NCBI GenBank assembly: GCA_963665555.2 | Contig: OY762308.1 | Coordinates: 1,488,001 to 1,552,000 of the forward strand | DNA from: CAXXXW01 sp963665555 | GTDB taxonomy: Bacteria; Pseudomonadota; Alphaproteobacteria; Thalassobaculales; Thalassobaculaceae | DNA: 64,000 bases | Direction of reading: 5' to 3' | In this document: piece after piece, positions 53,930 through 61,744 of the stretch | Layout of the letters: each line of letters begins with the position of its first letter | Position numbering within the stretch: the first letter of the stretch is position 1 | Notes under the pieces: generated by a model | What the model was told of the DNA's origin: nothing | Database searches by the model: none | What the model saw: only the letters and a program-made list of their open reading frames with translations | Program-made: the position numbers and the translations under genes

Positions 53930-54880
53930 ATGCGCGCCGCCGCCATGCCCGGCATCGCGCCGCCGCGCCCGATCCCGATCCGGGACCGGGCCTCCATCCT
54001 GTTCGTCGAGAGGGGCCAGCTCGATGTCCTCGACGGCGCCTTCGTCGTGGTGGACCGGACCGGCGCGCGCACCCACATCCCGGTGGGCGGCCTCGCCTGC
54101 CTGATGCTGGAGCCGGGCGCGCGCGTCTCGCACGCGGCGGTGGCGCTCGCGGCGCGGGTCGGCTGCCTGCTCGTCTGGGTCGGCGAGGCCGGCGTGCGGC
54201 TCTACGCCGCCGGCCAGCCGGGCGGCGCGCGGGCCGACCGGCTGCTCCACCAGGCCCGGCTCGCGCTCGACCCCGCGGCGCGGCTCAAGGTCGTGCGCAA
54301 GATGTACGACATGCGCTTCGGCGAGCCGGCGCCGGAGCGCCGTTCGGTGGACCAGCTGCGCGGCGTCGAGGGGGCGCGGGTGAAGCGCCTGTACGAGACG
54401 CTGGCCCGCCGCCACGGCGTCGCATGGCGGGCGCGGCGCTACGACCCCGGCGACTGGGACGCTTCCGACCTGCCCAACCGCTGCCTGAGCCAGGCGACCT
54501 CCTGCCTCTACGGGCTGGCCGAGGCGGCGGTGCTCGCCGCCGGCTACGCGCCGGCCATCGGCTTCCTCCACACCGGCAAGCCGCGTTCCTTCGTGTACGA
54601 CGTGGCGGATGCGTTCAAGTTCGAGACCGTGGTCCCGATCGCCTTCCGGGTCGCCGGCGCGGCGGCGCGCGGCAAGCGCCCCGAAGCCGGCGATCCGGTG
54701 GGCGAGGTCAGGCGCGGCTGCCGCGACAGTTTCCGCAAGACGGGCCTTTTGAGGCGACTGATCCCGGCGATCGAGGAAATGCTGGCGGCGGGCGGGCTGG
54801 AGGCGCCGCCTCCGCCGGAGGAGGCGCAACCCACGGCCATCGTCGAGGAGGCGAGCGGCGATGATGGTCATCGCGGTTAG
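53930..54880 (+). CDS. cas1: Cas1e adaptation integrase
   Basis: 316 residues from ATG 53930; a GTG at 53921 that overlaps the casE stop and an ATG at 53945 are alternatives. ASILFVERGQLDVLDGAFVV and GGLACLMLEPGARVSHAAVA are Cas1e hallmarks. Catalytic residues lie in RGVEGARVKRLYETLA (Glu), IGFLHTGKPRSFVYD (His) and DVADAFKFE (Asp). With Cas2 it inserts new spacers at the leader end. Confidence 0.96.
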   Translation: MRAAAMPGIAPPRPIPIRDRASILFVERGQLDVLDGAFVVVDRTGARTHIPVGGLACLMLEPGARVSHAAVALAARVGCLLVWVGEAGVRLYAAGQPGGARADRLLHQARLALDPAARLKVVRKMYDMRFGEPAPERRSVDQLRGVEGARVKRLYETLARRHGVAWRARRYDPGDWDASDLPNRCLSQATSCLYGLAEAAVLAAGYAPAIGFLHTGKPRSFVYDVADAFKFETVVPIAFRVAGAAARGKRPEAGDPVGEVRRGCRDSFRKTGLLRRLIPAIEEMLAAGGLEAPPPPEEAQPTAIVEEASGDDGHRG

Positions 54881-55223
54881 CAACGCGCCGCCCCGGCTGC
54901 GCGGCCGGCTCGCGGTCTGGCTGCTGGAGATTCGCGCGGGGATTTATGTCGGCGACTATTCCCGGCGCACGCGCGAGACGATCTGGGAGCAGGTGCGCGC
55001 GCATATCGGCGAGGGCGACGCCATTATCGCCTGGTCGGCGCCGAACGACGCCGGCTACGACTTCGACACCTGCGGCGCCAACCGCCGGATGCCGGTGGAC
55101 ATGGACGGCTTCAAGCTGGTGCGCTTCGCGCCGCTCGCCCCGGCGGCGGACAAGGAACGGGAGCGGCGCGGCGCCCGGCCCGGCGGCCCCGCCGCCGCCG
55201 GCGACCGGCCGCCCGGAACGTAG
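54861..55223 (+). CDS. cas2: Cas2e adaptation protein
   Basis: 120 residues, overlapping cas1 by 20 bp. MMVIAVSNAPPRLRGRLAVW and LEIRAGIYVGDYSRRTRETI followed by WEQVRAHIGEGDAIIAW form the Cas2e fold. The C-terminal 25 residues are a disordered Gly/Pro/Arg tail. Last cas gene, 65 bp before the first repeat. Confidence 0.96.
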   Translation: MMVIAVSNAPPRLRGRLAVWLLEIRAGIYVGDYSRRTRETIWEQVRAHIGEGDAIIAWSAPNDAGYDFDTCGANRRMPVDMDGFKLVRFAPLAPAADKERERRGARPGGPAAAGDRPPGT

Positions 55224-55244
55224 CACGAATATCCGGTGCGCTGT

Positions 55245-55273
55245 TTGACATCGTGAAAAGCGCGTTCTATCAA
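55245..55273 (+). promoter_or_regulatory. CRISPR leader promoter
   Basis: A consensus TTGACA (55245-55250), a 17-bp spacer and TATCAA (55268-55273) put transcription start near 55280, about 9 bp before the first repeat. The leader 55224-55288 is richer in A+T than the cas genes. Confidence 0.75.
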
Positions 55274-55288
55274 GCGCTTCCAGCAAGA

Positions 55289-56661
55289 GCGTTCCCCGCC
55301 CACGCGGGGATGAACCGATTTTCCTCGGATTCACGGCCACGACGTGGTGGCGTTCCCCGCCCACGCGGGGATGAACCGCCGGGCCAGCCGTGCGGGAAAA
55401 TCGCCTCGATGCGTTCCCCGCCCACGCGGGGATGAACCGCGACCTGGCTCCGTCCTGCGTCCCCTTGGCTCGCGTTCCCCGCCCACGCGGGGATGAACCG
55501 TCCAAGGTCGCGGCGCAATATCGCGCCGGCCTGCGTTCCCCGCCCACGCGGGGATGAACCGCCGCTGATCGAGATCTCCAGGGCCGACGGCGTGCGTTCC
55601 CCGCCCAGGCGGGGATGAACCGGATGGTCCCAGGGGTACAACCTCAGCTACTGGGCGTTCCCCGCCCACGCGGGGATGAACCGTGTTGTTCTGCATCGCT
55701 TGGTAAACGCTGGCCGCGTTCCCCGCCCACGCGGGGATGAACCGGTGCTGTGGCGCGACGCGATCGGCCGGCCGGTGCGTGTTCCCCGCCCACGCGGGGA
55801 TGAACCGTTCTCGATCCGCTTCAGAAGGTCGTCGTTCATGCGTTCCCCGCCCACGCGGGGATGAACCGTCTTCGAGGGCCTGGAGGAAATGGGCTACGAG
55901 GCGTTCCCCGCCCACGCGGGGATGAACCGCCGGCGGCGCTTCCGCGTCCACGCTTCCGCGAGCGTTCCCCGCCCACGCGGGGATGAACCGTTCAAGCCGC
56001 GCGGCGCGCGGTTTCCGGGGTGGCGTTCCCCGCCCACGCGGGGATGAACCGGCCGCGTTGAGGCCGGTTTCGAGGATGTCGAGGCGTTCCCCGCCCACGC
56101 GGGGATGAACCGGCATATTCGTGAGCTTGCGGATCGCCCTGGTGGCGTTCCCCGCCCACGCGGGGATGAACCGGCATATTCGTGAGCTTGCGGATCGCCC
56201 TGGTGGCGTTCCCCGCCCACGCGGGGATGAACCGCCCCCCGCGGGGGAGAGGGGAGGCTCCGGCGGGCGTTCCCCGCCCACGCGGGGATGAACCCCATTG
56301 ATTTCGCGGGCCGGCGGCGCGCGGGCCGCGTTCCCCGCCCACGCGGGGATGAACCGTCCGGGCGATCCGGTCGAACGCCGGCCTCGAAGCGTTCCCCGCC
56401 CACGCGGGGATGAACCGGCGGCGGCGCATCTCTACGGGCGGACGGCGCAGCGTTCCCCGCCCACGAGGGGATGAACCGGCCAGGAGGCGGGTAACGGATT
56501 AAGGCTGAATGCGTTCCCCGCCCACGCGGGGATGAACCGCACCAGCATCGAGCATCACGCGAGCTTCGGCCGCGTTCCCCGCCCACGCGGGGATGAACCG
56601 TCTGCTTCCTGGCCGGCGACGGGCGCCGGTTGGCGTTCCCCGCCCACGCGGGGATGAACCG
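55289..56661 (+). CRISPR. Type I-E CRISPR array, 23 repeats and 22 spacers
   Basis: Repeats of 29 bp begin GCGTTCCCC, contain the stem CCCCGC-CCAC-GCGGGG and end GGATGAACCG, the type I-E class. They start at 55289 and recur every 61 bp (32-bp spacers), except for one spacer of 34 bp before the repeat at 55779. Variant repeats: 55594 (CAGGC for CACGC), 55779 (second base T), 56267 (last base C), 56450 (ACGAGG). Two adjacent spacers, 56113-56144 and 56174-56205, are identical. Most other repeats are identical, so the array looks functional. Confidence 0.98.
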
Positions 56662-56682
56662 GTTTCGAGCGCGGCGGACTGC

Positions 56683-56785
56683 TGTCCGGAAAACGACCGT
56701 TTGACGGACAATCCCCCTCCCCGTCCGAAAACCCCCTTGACGACGGTTTGCCGGACACTATGATTGCCGGACGGGTTGACGGACA
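56683..56785. promoter_or_regulatory. Candidate res site of the serine recombinase
   Basis: TGTCCG (56683-56688) and CGGACA (56705-56710) bound a 28-bp inverted repeat, the length of a resolvase crossover subsite. Related TCCGAAAAC/GTTTGCCGGACA (about 56723-56757) and GCCGGACGGGTTGACGGACA (56766-56785) follow, giving three subsites just before the recombinase gene. Confidence 0.55.
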
Positions 56786-56796
56786 ACGAGGCGAGC

Positions 56797-57369
56797 ATGG
56801 GCGCCTTCGCCGGCTACGCGCGGGTCTCCACCGAGGACCAGTCGCTGGACCTGCAACGCGACGCGCTCCGCGAGGCCGGGTGCCAGCGCGTCTTCGAGGA
56901 TGTGAGTTCCGGCGCCAGGACGGCGCGCCCCGGCCTCGACGAGGCGCTCGCGTGGCTGCGCGAGGGCGACACGCTGGTGGTGTGGAAGCTCGACCGGGCG
57001 GGCCGGTCCCTGCCCCACCTGGTCCGCATGGTCGCCGATCTGGGTGCGCGCGGGGTCGGCTTCAAGTCGCTGACCGACCCGATCGACACCACGACCGCCG
57101 GTGGGAGGCTGCAATTCCATGTCTTCGCCGCCTTCGCCCAGTTCGAGCGCGACACGATCTCCGAACGCACGCGGGCCGGCCTCGCGGCCGCCCGGGCCCG
57201 GGGCCGCGAAGGCGGCCGCCGGCCCGTCGTGACGGCCGATGTGCTAGCGGGGGCGGAAAAGTTGATGGCGGCCGGCTTGACGGTCCGCGAGGCGGCTGCT
57301 AGGCTCAGGATCGGCAAGAGCGCGCTTTACGACGCACTGAAGGGATCTAGCGATGTTCGACAAACTTAA
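56797..57369 (+). CDS. Serine recombinase (resolvase/invertase family)
   Basis: 190 residues from ATG 56797. Catalytic serine in GYARVSTEDQSLDLQRDAL (S10); VWKLDRAGRSLPHLVRM, RLQFHVFAAFAQFERDTISE and RTRAGLAAARARGREGGRRP follow in order, then a C-terminal helix-turn-helix (LTVREAAARLRIGKSALYDA). It resolves cointegrates or inverts DNA at res-type sites, and a candidate site lies immediately upstream. Likely a relic of a Tn3-like or plasmid stability module within the element. Confidence 0.92.
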   Translation: MGAFAGYARVSTEDQSLDLQRDALREAGCQRVFEDVSSGARTARPGLDEALAWLREGDTLVVWKLDRAGRSLPHLVRMVADLGARGVGFKSLTDPIDTTTAGGRLQFHVFAAFAQFERDTISERTRAGLAAARARGREGGRRPVVTADVLAGAEKLMAAGLTVREAAARLRIGKSALYDALKGSSDVRQT

Positions 57370-57946
57370 GGGTGGTCGTATCGGCTTGGGTCATTTGACG
57401 CTCGCCGTTACCGTGATTACCGCCAGTCTTGCGGGATACGCCGCTTGGGAAGCGCGCGAGACTAGACTTTCCCAAAAGAGATATGCCCTTATTAATCTTC
57501 AATTGTCTAAATTGCACGCTCTGTCAGATGTGTTCGGAGAACCCGGTCAACGCGTCGCAGCGATGGGCGGAGATCTTTATCATCCAAACCGGTACAACGT
57601 TATGCCTTATACTACTGTGCCCGCGCCAAAACAATGGTTCATGAAGCAACAGAGGGATTGGCACTATTTGGAGAGTTTCGCGAAATCTAAGATGTACCTC
57701 GTCGCTGACAGTGATTATAAGGAGGAAATAGACGCCAAGGTTGGTAACGTTATCGCCCATTGGCCTACTTTTAGTAAAGAATTTATCGAATTTCTGGATG
57801 GTAAGCGTAAAATTGATGATAACAGTCTTGCTAAATCCTACAAAAGGTATCATAACGCAAAAGTGACATTTGCCAACTATGTTCTCGCTCGACTATATGA
57901 CGAATATAGCGCTAAATCGCAACAACTTTCGGCGCTTAGAGAGTAA
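57353..57946 (+). CDS. Membrane-anchored protein, unknown
   Basis: 197 residues, overlapping the recombinase gene by 17 bp. One membrane segment near the N-terminus (LTLAVTVITASLAGYAAW, about 15-32), then a helical soluble domain rich in Lys, Tyr and Phe. Much lower GC than the neighbours. No family recognised; an accessory or defence-island protein co-transcribed with the recombinase gene is the simplest view. Confidence 0.65.
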   Translation: MFDKLKGGRIGLGHLTLAVTVITASLAGYAAWEARETRLSQKRYALINLQLSKLHALSDVFGEPGQRVAAMGGDLYHPNRYNVMPYTTVPAPKQWFMKQQRDWHYLESFAKSKMYLVADSDYKEEIDAKVGNVIAHWPTFSKEFIEFLDGKRKIDDNSLAKSYKRYHNAKVTFANYVLARLYDEYSAKSQQLSALRE

Positions 57947-58410
57947 AACATTAGGCCGTTTGGTGTGGCAGATCCGAACTACTAACTCCGGGTTGAACCA
58001 CGCACAGTTCGAGGCACCCTTGCGGCGGATGGCCTCGTAACCCCCGACGGTGCCCGTAGCCAGTTGCCCGTCGAGGTTCTGGTCGGCGGTGGAGGTGCGG
58101 GCGTAGCCGATGCGGGCCATGGAACCGTCCGTTTTGAGTGTGCCAAGGCGAGAAACCGTCCGATAACCCGGACGCGGCCCTAAATCAACGCCTGCGGGCC
58201 ACTTGGTCGCGCACGTTGCGACTGTGGGCATAGGGTATGCTTCGTCTTCCCCAGTCGATCCGGCCGATCCACGGAATCGGCTTCCGCATATGGCGCTCCC
58301 GGCCGTATCTCGCGCCGTTGCTCTCTGCGTCCACCGACAACTTGCAACCGGAGGGCGCGCGCCTCGGCCATCGTCGCGGCGTCGGCATTCCAAGGCATTG
58401 CAGCGCCCGC
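57947..58410. other. Spacer with serine-recombinase gene remnant
   Basis: On the minus strand, ATG 58120 opens MARIGYARTSTADQNLDGQL, the first 20 residues of a second serine recombinase, then runs into unrelated sequence. Nothing else recognisable in 58121-58410. The remnant shows that this spot has received more than one recombinase unit. Confidence 0.55.
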
Positions 58411-59571
58411 TCACGTCTTCTCGCCCTCCAGCGCCCGGGCGATAGCAGCCCCGATGCGTTCGGCCGCCGCCTCGGTCTCGCGGTCGCCGACATGGGCGTA
58501 GCGGAGCGTCATGCGGGGGTGCTTGTGGCCGAGCAGGCGGGCGACGACGGGCAGCGGGACGCCGGCCAGCGCGGCCTGGCTCGCGAAGGTATGGCGCAGG
58601 TCGTGGAGGCGGCAATCCTCGATCCCCGCCCGCCGCCGCGCCTCGTACCAGAGCGGCAAGGCGGAGGAAATCGGCCGCGTCGGGTCCAGAGACGAGGGGA
58701 AGACATGGATACTCCCCGTCCTCGGCTGGCGGCCGAGGATCGCGCGGGCCTCGGCACTGAGGAACACAGTGCGCGGTCCGGTCTTGGCTTCGGCCAACCT
58801 GAGCGTGTCCCCGTCCACCTCGCGCCAGCGCAGGCCGACGATCTCGCCCCGTCGGCAGCCGGTGAGCAGCAGCAGGCGAACGATGTCGGCCTGGATGCGC
58901 CGCGAAGGCTGTTCCGCGACGCAGGCGTCCAGCGCCCGGCGCAGCCCCCGGACTTCCTCCCGCGAGAGGAAGCGCGTGAGCCTCGGTCGCGGATTGCGGC
59001 GGATGTCGCGCGCCGGGTTGGTCTCGACGAGCCCCTGCGCGATCGCCCGGTTCAGGATCTGGCGGAGCGCGTCCAGTGTCCTGTTGGCGCCGCCGGGCGC
59101 GGTCCGGCTGTAGCGGACGAACCAGCGCTCCACCAGCGCCCGATCGATCCGGTCAAGCGGGAGCTGGCCGAAAACGGGCAGGAGCTGATTTTTGAGCATC
59201 GAGTCCAACCCCCGCCGAGTCCAAGGCTTGCAACGCTCGTAATTCGCCCGCCACGGCCCGGCGACGAACGCGGCGAAGGTCGGGATCGCGCTCCGCGTCG
59301 GCGTCTCCCGCCGGGCGGCGGCCTCGACGCCGGTCTCGATCTCGACGCAACGCCGCCGCGCCTGCTCGACGCCGAGTACGGTCGCCGAACCCAGCGCGAT
59401 CCGGCACGGTCCGTCCGGTCCTTTGCGGTGGTAGACGAAGCTCCGATGGCCCGAACGGCGCACCCTGACGCCGAACCCGGCAAGACGCGTGTCCCAGACC
59501 GTAAATTCGCTCTCTGCCGGCTTCAGCCGGGCCACGCCGGCGTCGGTCAACCGCGCCCGTCTCGCGGCCAT
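58411..59571 (-). CDS. Tyrosine recombinase / integrase A
   Basis: 386 residues. An N-terminal arm-binding-like part (LTDAGVARLKPAESEFTVWD, then GFGVRVRRSGHRSFVYHRKG), a core-binding SAM-like domain (about 110-200), then the catalytic domain with RLLLLTGCRRGEIVGLRW (first Arg), HDLRHTFASQAALAGV (HxxR) and LLGHKHPRMTLRYAHV (second His, Tyr nucleophile). It lies 3 bp behind integrase B on the same strand, so both are made together. Confidence 0.92.
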   Translation of the reverse strand: MAARRARLTDAGVARLKPAESEFTVWDTRLAGFGVRVRRSGHRSFVYHRKGPDGPCRIALGSATVLGVEQARRRCVEIETGVEAAARRETPTRSAIPTFAAFVAGPWRANYERCKPWTRRGLDSMLKNQLLPVFGQLPLDRIDRALVERWFVRYSRTAPGGANRTLDALRQILNRAIAQGLVETNPARDIRRNPRPRLTRFLSREEVRGLRRALDACVAEQPSRRIQADIVRLLLLTGCRRGEIVGLRWREVDGDTLRLAEAKTGPRTVFLSAEARAILGRQPRTGSIHVFPSSLDPTRPISSALPLWYEARRRAGIEDCRLHDLRHTFASQAALAGVPLPVVARLLGHKHPRMTLRYAHVGDRETEAAAERIGAAIARALEGEKT

Positions 59572-59574
59572 CGT

Positions 59575-60705
59575 TCAATCCCTCCCCGCGAGTATCGGCG
59601 CGACGGCGTTCGCGGCCTCGCGCACCGTCGGGTCGGCGAGATGGATGTATTTCAGCGTGGTCGCCGGGTCGGCGTGTCCGAGCAACCGCCCGATGGCGAG
59701 CACGGTCTCGCCGTGGGCGAGCGCCATGCTCGCGTAGCTGTGGCGAAAGTCGTGGAGGTGGACGTCGTCCAAGCCGATTTCGGCGCGGAGCGAGAACCAA
59801 GCCGCGTCGAGCGTGCGCGGGGGCAACGGTCCGCCGGTCCTCGGCGCGGGGAACACCCAGACCGACTTGCGCGGCAATCCGTCCAGGACCTCCCGCGCCG
59901 CCACGCAGAGCCACACCGTGCGCGGCCCGGTCTTGCTGTCCGCGAGGAACAGCCGCCCCTCGCGGTAGTCGCGCCACTTCAGGGAGAGGAGTTCGCCCTT
60001 GCGGCAGCCGGTCAGCAACAGCAGACGAACGATGGCGATCTCAATTGGCCGGTTTGCCGCCAGGCGGTCCAGGGCCTTGCCCAGTCGGCCGAACTCCGCC
60101 GCCGACAGAAAGCGCTCCCGGCCCCGGCGGCGATGCCGCCGGATGCCTTTGCAGGGATTGCTCCCCTCCGGCCGGTGTCCGAGGGCCTCGGCATGGCGCA
60201 TCACGACCGACAGGATGGGGAGCGAGCGGTCGGCGGAGGCGGGCGTGTCGCCGAGCGACGCGAACCAGCGCCGGACCTCCGGCCCGTCGATCTCGGCGAC
60301 CGATCGCCCCGCGAAGGCGGGCAGGATGCGGCTCTTGTAGTAGCTTCGGTTGACGGCGAGCGTTCCCGGCTTCCACAGCCGCGCGTGGCTTCGGAACGCG
60401 TCCTCCGCCACCGCCTCGAAGGGCGGGCTTGCCGTCGGCGCGGACGGTCCCTCCTCGCCGCGTCGCGCCGCCACCGACATCTCCCTGGCGCGGGCGCGGG
60501 CGTCGTCCGCCCCCAACTCCCCGACCTTGCCGAGGGTCGTCCAGACCCGCCGCCCGTCGCGCTGGGCATGGACGAACCAACTCTTGGCGCCCGAAGGCGC
60601 GACCCTGACCCCGAAACCCTTGAGGTCGCGATCGCGCACATCGTAAACGGATTTGCGCGGCCGGAACGCATCGACCCGGCGTTGCGTGAGGCGAACCCTC
60701 GCCAT
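59575..60705 (-). CDS. Tyrosine recombinase / integrase B
   Basis: 376 residues from ATG 60705. Same layout: DRDLKGFGVRVAPSGAKSWF arm-type domain, core-binding domain, RLLLLTGCRKGELLSLKW, HDFRHSYASMALAHGE and LLGHADPATTLKYIH with the Tyr. It is a paralogue of integrase A. Its 5' end is about 120 bp from the right attachment core, the usual place for the integrase gene of an integrative element. Confidence 0.93.
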   Translation of the reverse strand: MARVRLTQRRVDAFRPRKSVYDVRDRDLKGFGVRVAPSGAKSWFVHAQRDGRRVWTTLGKVGELGADDARARAREMSVAARRGEEGPSAPTASPPFEAVAEDAFRSHARLWKPGTLAVNRSYYKSRILPAFAGRSVAEIDGPEVRRWFASLGDTPASADRSLPILSVVMRHAEALGHRPEGSNPCKGIRRHRRRGRERFLSAAEFGRLGKALDRLAANRPIEIAIVRLLLLTGCRKGELLSLKWRDYREGRLFLADSKTGPRTVWLCVAAREVLDGLPRKSVWVFPAPRTGGPLPPRTLDAAWFSLRAEIGLDDVHLHDFRHSYASMALAHGETVLAIGRLLGHADPATTLKYIHLADPTVREAANAVAPILAGRD

Positions 60706-60787
60706 GCTTTTCCTCCCGTATCCGGTTGCGGCCGGGGGCGAAACCGGGACGGGATCGCCCTTCGAACGGCCGGTTCGGGAGAAAAAA

Positions 60788-60799
60788 GCAACGCTGTAT
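60788..60799. repeat. Subterminal inverted repeat, right
   Basis: GCAACGCTGTAT, reverse complement of 25855-25866, 25 bp inside the right core. A small hairpin GCACC-GAA-GGTGC (60810-60822) lies between it and the core. Confidence 0.65.
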
Positions 60800-60824
60800 C
60801 GAATAGATAGCACCGAAGGTGCGT

Positions 60825-60834
60825 CGGTCGGTGT
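60825..60834. other. Right attachment core (att site)
   Basis: CGGTCGGTGT, identical to 25806-25815. To its right the host gene reads on the minus strand QLGAHYTDR; to its left element sequence begins. Confidence 0.85.
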
Positions 60835-61744
60835 AGTGGGCGCCGAGCTGGGCGCGCTTGGCGGGGTTCAGGCCGCGCTCGAACAGCGTGCCGAGGATGG
60901 AGGGGTCGATCTCCGACCAGTCGAGCGCGGCGGCGGCGAGCGCGGCCTCGATCCGGGCGCGGTCGAGCGGCAGCGCGGAGGCGTCGTCGAACAGGCCGCC
61001 GTCGAAGCGGTCCACCGGCTCGAAGCCCACCAGGCCGCCGTCCGCCATCGCGCCGAACAGCGCCGAGGCCATGCCCTCGAAGGCCTCCGGCCGGCGGCGC
61101 GCCTGCTCCAGCATCCGGGTGAACATGTCGTCGGGGAGCAGGCCGACATCCTCGGCGAACATGCAGAAGACCAGCCGGTTCACGAAATGGGCGACGGCGC
61201 GGGGATCGTGGCCGGCGGCGCGCAGCGCGCGCGCGAGTTCGGCGAAGGCGGCCGCCGCGCGCTCGGTCAGCATCCGGCGGGTGAGGCCGGGGCGCAGGCG
61301 TTCGGGGTCCGACATGGCCCATTTCAGGACCTCGCGGCCGGCCGGGTCGGCGAGGTCCTCGAGCCGGACCTCGCGGGTCTCGCTCACCGTGTTGGTCCAG
61401 TTGGTGCGCAGCCGGAACCGCTCCATGTCGGAGACGATGAGCAGCGGCGGGTTCTCCAGCGCCAGCGCGTACTGGCGCAACTGGCCGAAGGCGGCGTCGA
61501 GGTCGGCGTCCTTGCCCTTGTACTCCCAGGCGAAACGGTGGCGCCGCCAGACATCGGCCCAGCCGGGGGCGCCGCTGTCCTTGCGCGCGCCGCGCTCGAA
61601 ACAGTAGGTCTCGCCGGAGGGGTCGGCCTCGGCCGGCGTCGGCTCGCCGAGCAGGCGGCAGAGGTCGATGAAATGCTCCTGCGCGGCCGAACGCTCCTTC
61701 AGCTCCGAGGCGCGCCACTTGGCGATGAAGGCCTCCGGCGTCAT
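60825..61744 (-). pseudogene. MmeI-like (type IIL) restriction-modification gene, 5' part (nuclease domain)
   Basis: 304 host codons up to GAHY. The nuclease motif D64-X9-E74-Y-K76 (WADVWRRHRFAWEYKGK) has exactly the D-X9-EXK spacing of MmeI. NRLVFCMFAEDVGLLPDDMF and IDPSILGTLFERGLNPAKRA then GAHYTDR are the family helical-spacer signatures. Beyond the junction the frame runs into element sequence (RTFGAIYSIQRCFF) without a prompt stop, so any product would be a fusion to nonsense. Restored with the part at 23897-25815, the protein would have 942 residues. Its ATG overlaps the panE-like stop by 4 bp. Confidence 0.88.

Larger units (their letters stand above)
25806..60834. mobile_element. 35-kb integrative mobilizable element carrying CRISPR-Cas and sulfur-type defence genes
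   Basis: The element splits one restriction-modification gene. Both junctions carry the same 10 bp, CGGTCGGTGT, and the distance between them is 35,019 bp. Removing one copy and everything between restores an uninterrupted frame of 942 codons through GAHYTDRDKIEAIVEPAV. The right end holds two tyrosine recombinases and the left end three ribbon-helix-helix genes and a MOBF relaxase. No mating-pair formation (VirB/Trb) genes or coupling protein are seen, so it would need a helper for transfer. Confidence 0.9.

Noticed and set aside
55270..56586. Open frames running through the CRISPR array on both strands
   Set aside because: They are translations of the repeats (HPRVGGER, FIPAWAGN and so on) and not proteins.
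58121..58410. Possible gene between the recombinase remnant and integrase A
   Set aside because: Frames here have no start with a ribosome binding site and no recognisable motif.
25806..60834. Element as a prophage
   Set aside because: No capsid, portal, terminase, tail or lysis genes are seen; relaxase and accessory genes indicate a mobilizable element.
25806..60834. Integration into a tRNA gene
   Set aside because: No tRNA-like cloverleaf lies at either junction; the core repeat is within a protein-coding motif.
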